NCBI GenBank assembly: GCA_023488905.1
Contig: JAMDCQ010000017.1
Location: forward strand, 1-64,000
Length of the DNA: 64,000 nt
Direction of reading: 5' to 3'
From: Candidatus Bathyarchaeota archaeon
Lineage (GTDB): Archaea > Thermoproteota > Bathyarchaeia > Bathyarchaeales > Bathycorpusculaceae
In this document: positions 18,876 to 30,673 of the stretch, one piece after another
Layout of the letters: the number at the start of each line of letters is the position of its first letter
Numbering within the stretch: position 1 is the first letter of the stretch
Translations under genes and position numbers: made by a program
The notes under the pieces: generated by a model
What the model saw: the letters and a program-made list of their open reading frames with translations, nothing else
Databases searched by the model: none
What the model was told of the DNA's origin: nothing

Positions 18876-19088
18876 TTGGTGGTTTATTTGGCAACAACAG
18901 TCCAGGTAGATGAAAAAACCCTTCAAATGCTCAACAAAGCAAAAAAAGAAATGAAAGCAAAAAGCCACAATGAAGTAATAAAAAAACTGCTTACTGAACA
19001 TAGAAAAACCCCCTGTTCCATGTTCGGCTCAAACCCAAAACTTGACTCCTTCACTGCGGAAGACGAAGCGGATTTCCATGAGTTGTAA
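18876..19088 (+). CDS. vapB: VapB-type antitoxin
   Basis: Small RHH-like N-terminus, DSFTAEDEADFHEL tail, overlaps vapC. Confidence 0.78.
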   Translation: MVVYLATTVQVDEKTLQMLNKAKKEMKAKSHNEVIKKLLTEHRKTPCSMFGSNPKLDSFTAEDEADFHEL

Positions 19089-19488
19089 CTACATCATCGA
19101 TGCTTATGCTTGGATAGAGTATTTCAAAGCTTCAAAACAGGGGGAAATTGCCAAAGAATTCATAGAAAACGAACACGCGATAACACCAACAATTGTTGTC
19201 TCCGAAATCAGCAGAAAACTAAGCCAGCAAATCCAACTCGGCAAAGAAACACGCGAAGGAAGCGCCAAACTCTTAGACTTTATTCGAGACACCACTAGGA
19301 TTGTTGACTTAGATTTTGAAACCGCCGCTGAAGTAGGCAAAATCATCCAAGAACTAAAAAGCCGAACAAAAGATTGGAGCTTGGCGGATTTAATTATTCT
19401 ATGCACTGCCCGCGGTTTGTCTGGAAAAGTCGTAACAGGAGATGAACACTTCCACAAGCTAAACGACACAATTTTTATCAAAGAATGA
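19078..19488 (+). CDS. vapC: PIN-domain VapC toxin
   Basis: IIDAYAWIEYFKAS...DWSLADLIILCTARGLSGKVVTGDEHF. The ATG at 19078 overlaps vapB. Confidence 0.88.
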   Translation: MSCNYIIDAYAWIEYFKASKQGEIAKEFIENEHAITPTIVVSEISRKLSQQIQLGKETREGSAKLLDFIRDTTRIVDLDFETAAEVGKIIQELKSRTKDWSLADLIILCTARGLSGKVVTGDEHFHKLNDTIFIKE

Positions 19489-19490
19489 AT

Positions 19491-19578
19491 TGGTGCGGAG
19501 GGTGGGATTTGAACCCACGAACCCCTGCGGGATAAGAGCCTCAGTCTTACGCCTTTGACCATGCTGGGCGACCTCCGC
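19491..19578 (-). tRNA. tRNA-Leu (anticodon GAG), CCA encoded
   Basis: RC GCGGAGGTCGCCCAGCATGGTCAAAGGCGTAAGACTGAGGCTCTTATCCCGCAGGGGTTCGTGGGTTCAAATCCCACCCTCCGCACCA; acceptor GCGGAGG/CCTCCGC, loop CTGAGGC, long variable arm. Confidence 0.95.
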
Positions 19579-19675
19579 CTAAACGCAACCCATTTGAGGC
19601 TTTGCGAAGATATAGAAACATCTAGCCCAAATAAAGGCTTTACCGTAAAAACCGCGACAAAAACAACAAAGGCAA

Positions 19676-20269
19676 TCAACTTTTTGTTTTAGACACCAGA
19701 AAGTAACCGTATTCAGCCAGCAAGTTTGGCAGGAACTTAACTCGGCGGTTATCAGTCTTGTAAAAAACCCGCTCTATAGTTACGCCCTTCTTTTTGCAGT
19801 AATCCTTGAAGTCGTTTAGGCTCAAGAAATGCAGGTTAGGTGTGTCGTACCACTGGTAGGGCAGCGAAACGGTGACGGGGACGCGTCCGCGGAAGAATAT
19901 GCTGGTGCGGGCTTTGTAGTGGGCGAAGTTGGGGATACCGACGATGACTTTTTTGCCGACTCGGAGGGCTTCTTGCAGCGCGAAGTCGGGTTTTTTGACC
20001 TGCTGTAGTGTCTGGTTGAGGATGACGTAGTCAAAGGAGTTGTCTGCGTATTCAGAGAGCCCCGTGTCAATGTCTTGCTGGAAAACACTAAGGCCTTCGG
20101 AGACGCATCGAATGATCGCGTGCTCATCAAGTTCTATACCCTGCGCACGGACATCTTTTTCTTTAGATAAGTAACCGATGAGTTCTCCGTCTCCGCAACC
20201 TAAGTCAAGCACTGAAGCGCCACTTTGAATCCAGTCTGCGAAGCTTCTAAAGTCAACGTTGTCAGCCAT
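19676..20269 (-). CDS. metW: Methionine biosynthesis protein MetW-like methyltransferase
   Basis: GASVLDLGCGDGELIGYLSKEK; DYVILNQTLQQVKKPDFALQEALRVGKKVIVGIPNFAHY; next to metX. Confidence 0.9.
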   Translation of the reverse strand: MADNVDFRSFADWIQSGASVLDLGCGDGELIGYLSKEKDVRAQGIELDEHAIIRCVSEGLSVFQQDIDTGLSEYADNSFDYVILNQTLQQVKKPDFALQEALRVGKKVIVGIPNFAHYKARTSIFFRGRVPVTVSLPYQWYDTPNLHFLSLNDFKDYCKKKGVTIERVFYKTDNRRVKFLPNLLAEYGYFLVSKTKS

Positions 20270-20274
20270 GCTGC

Positions 20275-21378
20275 TTATGCTCCTTTGTTGCCATTGCCGG
20301 TGGTGACGCTTCTGAGGAAGTTACTTATGAGGTGGCTTTCCTGCTCTATCTCCAAAAGAAACGCGTCATGTCCATATGTGCTGTTTACCTCGCAGTAGCT
20401 AGCGTCCACGCCTGAAAGTTTGCATGCCTTCACGATTTCCTGCGACTGATAAGTTGGGTAGAGCCAATCCGATTTGAACGCTAAAACGAGCACTTTGGCA
20501 CGTAAACCCCGAAAGATGTCGCCTAAACTGTGCCCGTTGAGTATGTTGAAGTAGTCAATGGCTTTGGTGATGTAGAGATAGCTGTTAGCGTCAAATCGCC
20601 GCACAAAGTTGTCACCCCGATTATGAAGGTAGCCTTCAACTTCGAAGTCTGCGCCAAACTTGAACGGCGCCCTATCAGAGCGGAATTTGCGCCCAAACTT
20701 CTCAGCCATCGAAACGTCACTCATGTAGGTGATGTGCCCAATCATGCGTGCGATTGCAAGCCCCTTTGCAGGGATGCCTTTGTCGTAGTAGTTGCCGCTG
20801 TGCCAGTCGGGGTCAGCCATGATTGCTTGGCGACCGACCTCGTTGAATGCGATCTGCTGGGGCGTGTGCTTCATTGTGGTTGCGATGGGGATAGCTGAGC
20901 GGATGCGCTTGGGATAGGCAACCATCCATTGGAGGACTTGCATGCCGCCCATGGAGCCGCCTACAACCGCCAATAGCTTGTCGATGCCTAAGTGATCAAT
21001 AAGATTGCGTTGGGCGTTGACGATGTCGCCGATGGTGATTATGGGGAAATCGATGCCGTATGGTTTACCTGTTTTAGGATTAATTGAAGATGGACCCGTG
21101 GAGCCTTTGCAGCCGCCTAAGATGTTGCTGCATATGACGAAGTATTTGTTGGTGTCGATGGCTTTGCCTTCGCCGATGAGGTTGCTCCACCAGCCGCCCT
21201 CTCCTGCCGCGTGAGCGTCGCCAGTGAGCGCGTGCAAGACGAGGATGGCGTTGGTTTTGTCTGCGTTGAGTCTGCCGTAGGTTTCGTAGGCTATCGTGAT
21301 TGGGGCTAGTTTGTCGCCTGACTCCAGCGTTAAGTGGTCGAAGGTGTATGTCTGCGTTTGGCTGTGTTGGGTTGTGAT
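20275..21378 (-). CDS. metX: Homoserine O-acetyltransferase
   Basis: [32 protein letters not shown]. Frame extends upstream of the called TTG (21237) with [37 protein letters not shown]; putative ATC start at 21378. Confidence 0.92.
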   Translation of the reverse strand: MTTQHSQTQTYTFDHLTLESGDKLAPITIAYETYGRLNADKTNAILVLHALTGDAHAAGEGGWWSNLIGEGKAIDTNKYFVICSNILGGCKGSTGPSSINPKTGKPYGIDFPIITIGDIVNAQRNLIDHLGIDKLLAVVGGSMGGMQVLQWMVAYPKRIRSAIPIATTMKHTPQQIAFNEVGRQAIMADPDWHSGNYYDKGIPAKGLAIARMIGHITYMSDVSMAEKFGRKFRSDRAPFKFGADFEVEGYLHNRGDNFVRRFDANSYLYITKAIDYFNILNGHSLGDIFRGLRAKVLVLAFKSDWLYPTYQSQEIVKACKLSGVDASYCEVNSTYGHDAFLLEIEQESHLISNFLRSVTTGNGNKGA

Positions 21379-21394
21379 TAGCTTTGTTCCTCCT

Positions 21395-22786
<1,392 letters not shown>

Positions 22787-22808
22787 TCAAAACACTGAAA
22801 TATGAAAA

Positions 22809-23162
22809 TCAGATGGAGTAATCAGGAGCCTGAACAGACAGGGTCGGGTTGTTTCTGCAAAAAGTCGAGCACAATCTGCAAAAATCAACCGTAATATCCC
22901 CCGCGCTGACCTCCTTATTCATCAGCTTCTCAGCTGTCTCCGCCGCCATCGCCCTAATTTTTGGCAGGAACTCTTCTACATGTTCCATGCCCTTGTAAGC
23001 CCGTTTAGAACTCAAATATTGGCTCACTGCGGCTTGTGTTGTGCCTAACTTTTTTGCTGCCTCTGTTTGCGAGAGGTGGTGCTTTTGGACTAGTTCTTTG
23101 GCTAGCATTGAGCGGAAGATGGGGAGAACGTATTTGCCGATTATTTCGCATTGGGGGTCCAT
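22809..23162 (-). CDS. HTH regulator with C-terminal Cys residues
   Basis: HLSQTEAAKKLGTTQAAVSQYLSSKRAYKG HTH; VDFCRLCSTFC. Confidence 0.78.
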   Translation of the reverse strand: MDPQCEIIGKYVLPIFRSMLAKELVQKHHLSQTEAAKKLGTTQAAVSQYLSSKRAYKGMEHVEEFLPKIRAMAAETAEKLMNKEVSAGDITVDFCRLCSTFCRNNPTLSVQAPDYSI

Positions 23163-23175
23163 GTGGCATCGTGTG

Positions 23176-23192
23176 CTATAACGGCTTTATAG
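23176..23192. promoter_or_regulatory. Putative sulfur-regulon operator CTATAACGGCTTTATAG
   Basis: Palindrome just upstream of the HTH gene start at 23162. Confidence 0.55.
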
Positions 23193-23303
23193 CTAATAAA
23201 ACCTTTCCAGAACTACAGAAAACTTGCTCATAGCGCAAATTGATGTTGAAATTAAGTGGATATTCCAAAAGTAATATTACTCTTCGCCGCAAATTACTAA
23301 GTC

Positions 23304-23858
23304 ATGTTTCCCACCCTCGAAGACATAGCCAAACGTCGCCGACAACTCGGCCTAAAACAAAGCGAACTCGCCAAAGCCGCAGGCGTCAGCCAATCCCTCA
23401 TCGCCAAACTCGAAGCAGGCACCATAGACTCCTCCTACAACAAAGTACGAACAATCTTTGACGTACTCGAACGCTTAGAATTCAAAACCAAGGTCCAAGC
23501 TGAAAAAGTACTCCACAACGAAGTCATCAGCGTTCAAAAAAGCGAACCCATCTCTGCAGTTGTCAAAATCATGAAGGAATATGGCATTTCTCAGATACCG
23601 GTTTTTGACGGCAAACATTCCGTGGGCAGCATTTCTGAGAAGGCGATTTTTCATCAGATTTTGGCTGGTCGGGATTTGGAGGAGTTGTCTAGGCAGCCGG
23701 CGGAGCGGTTTATGGAGGAGGCGTTTCCGCAGATTAATGAGGATGCGCCGTTGTCGTTGATTACGAGTTTGTTGCAGACGTATTCGGCGGTTTTGGTTTC
23801 GCGGAAGGGGGATATTATTGGGATTATTACTAAGGCGGATTTGTTGAGGATGCTTTGA
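23304..23858 (+). CDS. XRE HTH plus CBS-pair regulator
   Basis: DIAKRRRQLGLKQSELAKAAGVSQSLIAKLEAGTIDSSYNKV, then two CBS motifs. Confidence 0.88.
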   Translation: MFPTLEDIAKRRRQLGLKQSELAKAAGVSQSLIAKLEAGTIDSSYNKVRTIFDVLERLEFKTKVQAEKVLHNEVISVQKSEPISAVVKIMKEYGISQIPVFDGKHSVGSISEKAIFHQILAGRDLEELSRQPAERFMEEAFPQINEDAPLSLITSLLQTYSAVLVSRKGDIIGIITKADLLRML

Positions 23859-23890
23859 GTTACCATAAAGTCTTTAAGCACCAATTCAGA

Positions 23891-23907
23891 TTATAACAGT
23901 GTTATAA
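23891..23907. promoter_or_regulatory. Putative sulfur-regulon operator TTATAACAGTGTTATAA
   Basis: Perfect 7-N3-7 palindrome upstream of cysK. Confidence 0.6.
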
Positions 23908-23922
23908 GAAGCGTGTAGTAAA

Positions 23923-24867
23923 ATGAAAATAAACAACAACATCATAGAAACCATCGGAAAAACACCCCTCATACGCTTAAACACACTCACCGAAGAACTA
24001 AACGCCACCGTCGTGGGCAAACTCGAATCCCTCAACCCCGGCGGATCAGTCAAAGACCGCATATGCAAAAGCATGATAGAAGAAGCTGAAAAGCAAGGCA
24101 TCCTAAAACCCGGCGCCACCCTCATCGAACCCACCAGCGGCAACACAGGCATCGGACTCGCGATGGTTGCAGCCGTCAAAGGCTACAAACTCATCCTAAC
24201 CATGCCTGAAACCATGAGCATAGAACGCCGCAACCTCCTCAAGGCATACGGCGCACAACTCATCCTCACTCCCGGTCCGGAAGGCATGGGAGGCGCCATC
24301 AAAAAAGCCGAAGAACTCATCGCCGCCACACCCGGCAGCTTCATGCCCCAGCAATTCAAAAACCTTGCTAACCCCAAAGTGCACCGTGAAACCACGGGGC
24401 CCGAAATCTGGGAAGACACCGACGGTAAAGTTGACATTCTTGTGGCGGGTGTCGGTACAGGTGGAACCATAACTGGTGTTGCCCAGTTCATCAAGGGCAA
24501 AAAGCCTGAGTTCAAAGCCGTGGCTGTTGAACCCGCGGCTTCGCCAGTGCTGAGCGGCGGACAGAAAGGCCCCCACAAAATCCAAGGCATAGGCGCAGGC
24601 TTCAAACCCGACGTTCTTCAACTTGAACAGGTGGACGAAATCGTAAAAGTATCTGACGAGAACGCATTAAAGACTGCAAGAACACTTGCACAAAAAGAAG
24701 GCTTGCTGGTGGGTATTTCTGCTGGAGCGGCAACGTGGGCAGCCCTTGAAGTTGCCAAGCGCCCCGAAAACAGGGGCAAACTGATTGTTGTCATCTTGCC
24801 AGATACAGGCGAACGCTACCTGAGCACGGTGCTCTTCCAAGAGCCCCCCGCGCCGCCTACCATTTAA
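23923..24867 (+). CDS. cysK: Cysteine synthase A
   Basis: [49 protein letters not shown]. Confidence 0.95.
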   Translation: MKINNNIIETIGKTPLIRLNTLTEELNATVVGKLESLNPGGSVKDRICKSMIEEAEKQGILKPGATLIEPTSGNTGIGLAMVAAVKGYKLILTMPETMSIERRNLLKAYGAQLILTPGPEGMGGAIKKAEELIAATPGSFMPQQFKNLANPKVHRETTGPEIWEDTDGKVDILVAGVGTGGTITGVAQFIKGKKPEFKAVAVEPAASPVLSGGQKGPHKIQGIGAGFKPDVLQLEQVDEIVKVSDENALKTARTLAQKEGLLVGISAGAATWAALEVAKRPENRGKLIVVILPDTGERYLSTVLFQEPPAPPTI

Positions 24868-24921
24868 TCCCTTTTCCTTTTTTAAAACCAGACGCTTCTC
24901 TTATATCCCCCCTCAACACTA

Positions 24922-26004
24922 TTGAGGGAAAGGGAAAAGATAATGAGTTCAAAACCAAGTCAGCCCCGACCCAAAGACTGCACGGAGTGCCTAGAAAAAA
25001 ACAAAGACATAGACTGTTGGAACCCTCAACGCATGCTAGACACCCTGATGCGCAATAGTCAACAAGTTGAACATGATTGGGTACTGAAGGGCATACCGAA
25101 ACTCGTAGACGACGTCATGGTTAGTTACGAGCGGTTCGGCGGCATGGACCACCTTGAAGGACGCGATCTACCCTCCAAAAAAGTTGTAATCGAAGTTCTT
25201 GAGGATTTGTTTACGGTTCTTTTCCCAGGCTACTTGGGCGATTCTGAACTTACCAAAGCCAACATAAAATACCAGTTAGGCACCAAACTAACTTCCATCT
25301 ATGAGAGGCTTACCGACCAGACCGATAAGAGCCTCAAGTACATCTGCAGAAAAATCAGCGAATGCCCACAAGATATCTGCCAAAAAAGAGCCCACATCGT
25401 GGCACGGGAGTTGTTGGAGAAGCTGCCTGAAATCCGCGCTAAACTCAGCGGCGACGTGCAGGCAGCCTACAGCGGTGACCCCGCAGCAGTAAGCAACGAC
25501 GAAGTCATTCTAAGCTACCCCTGCATCCTCGCAATCACCACTTACCGCATAGCCCACGAACTCTACCTTGCAGGCGTACCGTTAATTCCACGCATAATAA
25601 CCGAGCACATGCACAGCTTAACAGGCATAGACATTCACCCAGGAGCAAAAATCGGCAAAAACTTCTTCATCGACCACGGCACAGGCGTCGTCATAGGCGA
25701 AACCGCAGAAATCGGCGACAACGTCAAACTCTATCAGGGCGTGACGCTGGGTGCATTGAGTTTTCCTAAGGATGAGAAGGGCAACATCATCAAAGGCCGC
25801 AAACGGCACCCCACTGTGGGCAACAACGTCGTCATCTACTCAGGCGCAACCCTGCTTGGAGCAGAAACAGTCATCGGAGACAACGTGGTTATCGGCGGCA
25901 ACGTCTGGCTTACTGGTCCTGTGGCTTCGGGTACAAAAGTGACCTTAGCTGCGCCAGAGCAGAATTACAAAGTGGAAAGTTCCCACAAAAAAGAAAATCC
26001 CTAA
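24922..26004 (+). CDS. cysE: Serine O-acetyltransferase
   Basis: Hexapeptide repeats [45 protein letters not shown]. Confidence 0.92.
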   Translation: MREREKIMSSKPSQPRPKDCTECLEKNKDIDCWNPQRMLDTLMRNSQQVEHDWVLKGIPKLVDDVMVSYERFGGMDHLEGRDLPSKKVVIEVLEDLFTVLFPGYLGDSELTKANIKYQLGTKLTSIYERLTDQTDKSLKYICRKISECPQDICQKRAHIVARELLEKLPEIRAKLSGDVQAAYSGDPAAVSNDEVILSYPCILAITTYRIAHELYLAGVPLIPRIITEHMHSLTGIDIHPGAKIGKNFFIDHGTGVVIGETAEIGDNVKLYQGVTLGALSFPKDEKGNIIKGRKRHPTVGNNVVIYSGATLLGAETVIGDNVVIGGNVWLTGPVASGTKVTLAAPEQNYKVESSHKKENP

Positions 26005-26026
26005 AACTGCGCTGTTGCTCTGCCCA

Positions 26027-26130
26027 TAGACCCCTCCCCTTATATAAGGGAGGGGAGGTAGCGGCAGAGCAACAAAACCCACGAGCTTGCGCATACGGAA
26101 TCGTATGCGGCTTTAAATAAGGGGGTATAG
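26027..26130 (+). repeat. Repeat family A (MITE-like), copy 1
   Basis: TAGACCCCTCCCCTTATATAAGGGAGGGG...GCATACGGAATCGTATGC...TTTAAATAAGGGGGTATAG. Confidence 0.7.
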
Positions 26131-26313
26131 TCAGAAAATCACAGCTAGGTTTAAGATGTTGACTTATCTTTTAGGCAACTTTAGATGTTGTCTTTAGGTT
26201 TATTTTTCGTTTGAAGAGTTGTGGTTGATTCTGTATCTCAGGTTTTTTGTGGGGTAGGAAAATTAATTAACTAAGAATCGATTTTAAAAGCGCATCCATA
26301 GGAGAAAAGCTTT

Positions 26314-27345
26314 ATGGCAATTAAAGTCGGAATCAACGGTTTTGGAAGAATAGGCAGACTCATCTACCGAGCTGCCATCGAGAAACAAGCGAACATCGAT
26401 TTTGTAGCCGTCAACGATTTAGCTGACGCAAAAACTAACGCGATACTCCTAAAATACGACTCCGTTCATGGACGATTCCCCGGCACCGTGGAAGTTCAGG
26501 GCAACGATTTGGTCGTAAATGGGAAAGTGCTCAAATGCGTCCAAGAAAAAGACCCCGCCAACCTGCCCTGGAAGCAACTCGGCGTGTACTTGGCGATTGA
26601 AAGCACAGGGTTATTCACTAACCGCGAAGGCGCATCTAAACACTTAGCTGCAGGCGCCAAAAAAGTCCTCATATCCGCGCCAGCAACAAACCCCGACAGA
26701 ACCATCGTCTTAGGCGTCAACGATGAAACCTACAACCCAGAAGCAGACAGCATACTCTCAAACGCCAGCTGCACCACCAACGCCTTAGCACCCATCAGCA
26801 AAATCTTAGCGGACAACTTTGGCTTAGAAAAAGCTTTCATGACAACCTGCCACAGCTATACAAACGACCAAAAAATCCTCGACATAGTCCATAAAGACCT
26901 CAGACGCGCACGCGCCGCAGCCATAAACATCATCCCAACAAGCACAGGCGCAGCCAAAGCCATCGGCGAAGTATTGCCCAACTGCAGCGGCAAAATGAAC
27001 GGCATCTCACTCCGAGTCCCCACACCTGACGTATCCATCGTAGACTTAACCTGCGTATTGGGTAAAGAAGTTACCAAACAAGACATCAACGCAGCTATGA
27101 AGAGCGCTGCTGAAGGCGAACTTAAAGGCATCCTACAGTACACTGAAGACCCCATCGTTTCAAGCGACGTCTTGCACAGTACCTACAGCAGCGTATTCGA
27201 TGCAGGCTTAACCATGGTGCTTGGCGAGAAAAGCAACTTTGTGAAGGTCTTCTCGTGGTATGATAACGAGTGGGGCTTTAGCAACCGCATGGTTGACTTC
27301 ATAGAGATGGTTGGCAAAAAAGCAGGGCTTATAGTGCGCAAGTAA
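26314..27345 (+). CDS. gap: Type I (bacterial-like) glyceraldehyde-3-phosphate dehydrogenase
   Basis: [50 protein letters not shown]. Confidence 0.95.
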   Translation: MAIKVGINGFGRIGRLIYRAAIEKQANIDFVAVNDLADAKTNAILLKYDSVHGRFPGTVEVQGNDLVVNGKVLKCVQEKDPANLPWKQLGVYLAIESTGLFTNREGASKHLAAGAKKVLISAPATNPDRTIVLGVNDETYNPEADSILSNASCTTNALAPISKILADNFGLEKAFMTTCHSYTNDQKILDIVHKDLRRARAAAINIIPTSTGAAKAIGEVLPNCSGKMNGISLRVPTPDVSIVDLTCVLGKEVTKQDINAAMKSAAEGELKGILQYTEDPIVSSDVLHSTYSSVFDAGLTMVLGEKSNFVKVFSWYDNEWGFSNRMVDFIEMVGKKAGLIVRK

Positions 27346-27396
27346 GATTTAATTATTCTTTCTTTTCTTTTTCTTAGACAATTCGAGTGGATTTCC

Positions 27397-28629
27397 ATGG
27401 CAAAATACAAAACCCTAAACGATTTTGACGTAAAAAATAAGACAGTGCTTGTCCGTGTAGACTTCAACTCTGAAATTGACCCCCAAACCAAAAAAGTCAC
27501 AAGCGACGTACGCATCCGCACACACGCCGAATCAACCCTTAAAGAACTCGCCGAGAAAGGCGCCAAAACCGTCGTCATCGCCCATCAAGGACGCAAAGGC
27601 GACCCCGACTACACAACACTAAAAACCCACACCGAAATCCTCCAAACCATCCTCAAATGCCCCATTAAATATGTCGAAGACGTCTTCGGCGAAAAAGCCC
27701 AAGCCGCCATCAAAAGCCTCCAAGCAGGAGAAGTCTTGGTGCTGGAGAACGTGCGCAGTTGGGATGGAGAAACCAAAAGCGGCACCCCCGACAAGCAATC
27801 CAAAACCGAGTTGGTGCAGAAACTGGCGCCTCTAGCAGACCTCTTTGTAAGCGACGCCTTCTCAGCTGCCCATCGCGGCCACGTCTCTATGGTTGGCTTC
27901 ACAGCGGTTTTGCCTTCAGCTGCTGGGCGCATCATGGAACGCGAATTATCCTCGCTTAGTAAGGCGCTTGAGAAGCCTGAGCACCCCTGCGTCTACGTTA
28001 TGGGCGGCGCAAAAGCCGACGACTCGCTAGAGATCAGCAAGTACGTGCTGGGCAACAGCATAGCTGACTACGTTTTGGTCGGCGGCGTGACTTCGCAGCT
28101 GTTCTTGGCAGCTAAAGGCGTCAACTTGGGCAAACCGACCATGGAGTTCTTGGCGAAGAAAGAGTTAACGCAGTTTCTGCCAGGCATAAAAGCGTTGATT
28201 GAGCAGTTCGGCGACAAAGTCCAAGTTCCAGTTGACGTTGCCGTTAATGTTTATGGCGACCGCCTTGAAATCCCAGTTGACCAGTTGCCAACTGAGTATG
28301 CGATTTTAGATTTAGGTTCCAAAACTGTCCAAAAATACGCCTCAATCATCAGTGCCGCCAAATCTATCGTGGTCAGCGGCCCCATGGGCGTGTATGAGAA
28401 TCCCCAGTTTAATTGGGGCACCAAAGGCGTCCTAACCGCCATAGCTGAAAGTAGCGCATTTAGTTTGGCAGGCGGTGGAAACACCATTGCAGCCATCCAA
28501 GAATACGGCTTAAGCCCCAAAATCGGCTACATCAGCACCGCAGGCGGCGCCCTCATCGAGTTTTTGATGGGTAAGAGGTTGCCGGGTGTTGTGGCGTTGG
28601 AGACAGCAGCCGAAACCAAGAAAATCTAA
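27397..28629 (+). CDS. pgk: Phosphoglycerate kinase
   Basis: KTVLVRVDFNSEID, VLENVRSWDGE, SDAFSAAHRGHVSMVG. Confidence 0.95.
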   Translation: MAKYKTLNDFDVKNKTVLVRVDFNSEIDPQTKKVTSDVRIRTHAESTLKELAEKGAKTVVIAHQGRKGDPDYTTLKTHTEILQTILKCPIKYVEDVFGEKAQAAIKSLQAGEVLVLENVRSWDGETKSGTPDKQSKTELVQKLAPLADLFVSDAFSAAHRGHVSMVGFTAVLPSAAGRIMERELSSLSKALEKPEHPCVYVMGGAKADDSLEISKYVLGNSIADYVLVGGVTSQLFLAAKGVNLGKPTMEFLAKKELTQFLPGIKALIEQFGDKVQVPVDVAVNVYGDRLEIPVDQLPTEYAILDLGSKTVQKYASIISAAKSIVVSGPMGVYENPQFNWGTKGVLTAIAESSAFSLAGGGNTIAAIQEYGLSPKIGYISTAGGALIEFLMGKRLPGVVALETAAETKKI

Positions 28630-28632
28630 TTT

Positions 28633-29139
28633 CTATTTTCTTTTTTGTTTAGCTTTCTTTTGTATCCAGAACCATGAGGTTACTAGTAGAATCACTAAAG
28701 CTACAACCGCCACTACAATGACTGTGATTATGACTGATCCAAAGGAGTACTCGACAAAGTTCCGCTCCGAAACCGCTGTCGCTGAAGTCCCAGCTGAATC
28801 GTACGCTATCACCTTAAACGTATGTGCTCCTAAGGTGAAGTGGGCGGTGTTAAAGTTCCAGCTAAACGGAGCCACCGTATCATTCTGCTGCAGGACATCG
28901 TCGAGGTAGAACTCGACCCACGCAACGTCTTGAGAAACGTCGGTGTTTATGGTCCATTCGCCGCCTAAGTCGTTTCCCATGCCGTATCCGTTGTTCTTGT
29001 ACCAGTTCAAACTCAGAGAGGGCGCGGCAGACGAAACTGCTAAACCTGATAAGACTAAAACGATACAGGCGCTAAATAGGTAGACGACTTTTCTGTTGGT
29101 TCCCAGCATACAAAGCCATCCGTTTCCAAACAAACACAA
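28633..29139 (-). CDS. Secreted/anchored Ig-like protein
   Basis: N-terminal signal, WTINTDVSQDVAWVEFYLDDVLQQNDTVAPFSW, C-terminal TM. Confidence 0.55.
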   Translation of the reverse strand: MCLFGNGWLCMLGTNRKVVYLFSACIVLVLSGLAVSSAAPSLSLNWYKNNGYGMGNDLGGEWTINTDVSQDVAWVEFYLDDVLQQNDTVAPFSWNFNTAHFTLGAHTFKVIAYDSAGTSATAVSERNFVEYSFGSVIITVIVVAVVALVILLVTSWFWIQKKAKQKRK

Positions 29140-29235
29140 ACTTGCTTATAGGCGCAACGGTTGATATGCCGAGAGGTTTGTTGCTCTCACCGAGGCCCCC
29201 TCCCCTTATAAAAAGGGCAAAATCGCTTTGTGTCT

Positions 29236-29345
29236 CCCTCTATAGGTTTCTGCATAGATATCCTAATAGGCGCCAAATATGCCGCGCATGAGACCCCCTC
29301 TATAGGTGCAGTGCATAGGTTAGATATTAGGATCCAAATATGCCT
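29236..29345 (+). repeat. Repeat family C, two imperfect units with 60-bp period
   Basis: CCCTCTATAGG...CCAAATATGCC at 29236 and 29296. Confidence 0.6.
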
Positions 29346-29499
29346 GCAAACTGCTGAATTACTGAATTACTTTGCCGTCCACCCCAATCCCGTACAAGGC
29401 ACTGATAGAAACCTTTTCTCTGTCTTTTGTTTTGTAGTGTTTACTGGATGACACCAAAAAATATAACTACTGTAGCATATAGTATAATATTGATAACAT

Positions 29500-29700
29500 A
29501 TGACTCAGTGTTTAGCCAAAACAAGAAAAGTCGGCGGCTCAATAGTGGTGACTCTGCCCAAAGAAATAGTAGAAAGCAAAAAAATCAAAGAAGGCGAAAT
29601 CATCGAAATCAGCGTCAAAAAAGTACGCAAAGACGGCTTCGGCATCCTAAAAGGCGTAGGACCATTCACCGCTGAAGATGAGCTGACAACACATGACTAG
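29500..29700 (+). CDS. vapB: AbrB/SpoVT-type VapB antitoxin
   Basis: KVGGSIVVTLPKEIVESKKIKEGEIIEISVKKV; tail FGILKGVGPFTAEDELTTHD. Confidence 0.88.
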   Translation: MTQCLAKTRKVGGSIVVTLPKEIVESKKIKEGEIIEISVKKVRKDGFGILKGVGPFTAEDELTTHD

Positions 29701-30076
29701 ACACGCTATAGATGCTTACGCATGGATAGAATACCTAAACGGCAGCACCAAAGGCAAAAAAGTCGCCCAGATATTAGAAGATAACAACGAAACCTACACC
29801 TGCGCCATAACCCTAGGCGAAGTCATAAGCAAAATCGCACGCATGAACCAAGACCCCAAACCCGCCTACGACGTCCTCTTAAGCAACTCACAAATAATCA
29901 CAGCCGACGAAGAACTCTCATACCAAGCCGGCCTCGTTCACTGCGAAATGAGAAAAACCCAGAAAGACTTCGGGTTAGCCGACGCCTACATTTTAGCAAC
30001 CGCCCGAAAGCTAAAAGCAAGAATTTTAACAGGCGACCCCCACTTCCAAAACATCAAAGAAGCCATACTAATCTAA
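29693..30076 (+). CDS. vapC: PIN-domain VapC toxin
   Basis: MTRHAIDAYAWIEYLNGS...KDFGLADAYILATARKLKARILTGDPHF; overlaps vapB. Confidence 0.9.
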   Translation: MTRHAIDAYAWIEYLNGSTKGKKVAQILEDNNETYTCAITLGEVISKIARMNQDPKPAYDVLLSNSQIITADEELSYQAGLVHCEMRKTQKDFGLADAYILATARKLKARILTGDPHFQNIKEAILI

Positions 30077-30257
30077 CGTCAAGCCGCCAATTGTTCTAGC
30101 ATAGAAGGAGTAGACAGAACCCTCTTCCGCCAGTCGCACCATAATCACCCACAACACATAACAACAGAACCTATGATATGTAGCACTTATCGCAATAGTA
30201 GCGGATGCCCTTTTAGAGTTAGGTACCCGCGCTCCAATTACTCACCTCGGCCTGATT

Positions 30258-30296
30258 GTTGTTGTGTATCGGCAACAGCAACTATAGTAAAAGGGC
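30258..30296 (-). repeat. Repeat family B, partial copy
   Basis: RC CTATAGTTGCTGTTGCCGATACACAACAACAA. Confidence 0.5.
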
Positions 30297-30370
30297 AAGT
30301 CTTTATGGTTTATATGTCATAAAGTATAAGAATAAGCGTGTTTCCTTATTGGGAAGCTGGTAGTGAAATC

Positions 30371-30646
30371 GTGAACGTTCCTAAAGAAGTCAATACGTAC
30401 TGTCCTAAATGTAAACATCACACTGTTCATACTGTAAGCCTCTATAAGGCTGGCAAACGCCGCGCACTCGCAGCAGGCGAACGAGCCCACGCACGCGAGA
30501 AAGAAGGTTACGGCGGACAGAAATACCCACTTCAACACACCTTCGCAAAAACCACCAAAAAACAGACTTTGCGCCTGAAATGCAAAACCTGCAACTACAT
30601 GTATCACAAAGACGGCATCCGCCTACGAAAACTAGCCATAGTGTAA
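30371..30646 (+). CDS. rpl44e: 50S ribosomal protein L44e
   Basis: VNVPKEVNTYCPKCKHHTVHTVSLYKAGKRR...CKTCNYMYHKDGIRLRKLAI; GTG start at 30371 preferred. Confidence 0.95.
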   Translation: MNVPKEVNTYCPKCKHHTVHTVSLYKAGKRRALAAGERAHAREKEGYGGQKYPLQHTFAKTTKKQTLRLKCKTCNYMYHKDGIRLRKLAIV

Positions 30647-30673
30647 ATTAACCTTAATTGGAGAAAAAAGAAA

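Noticed and set aside
26027-26130. CRISPR array or leader
   Set aside because: Repeats are few, dispersed and lack regular unique spacers; no cas genes.
29236-29345. Family C units as a tandem satellite or CRISPR
   Set aside because: Only two diverged units here and a single copy elsewhere.
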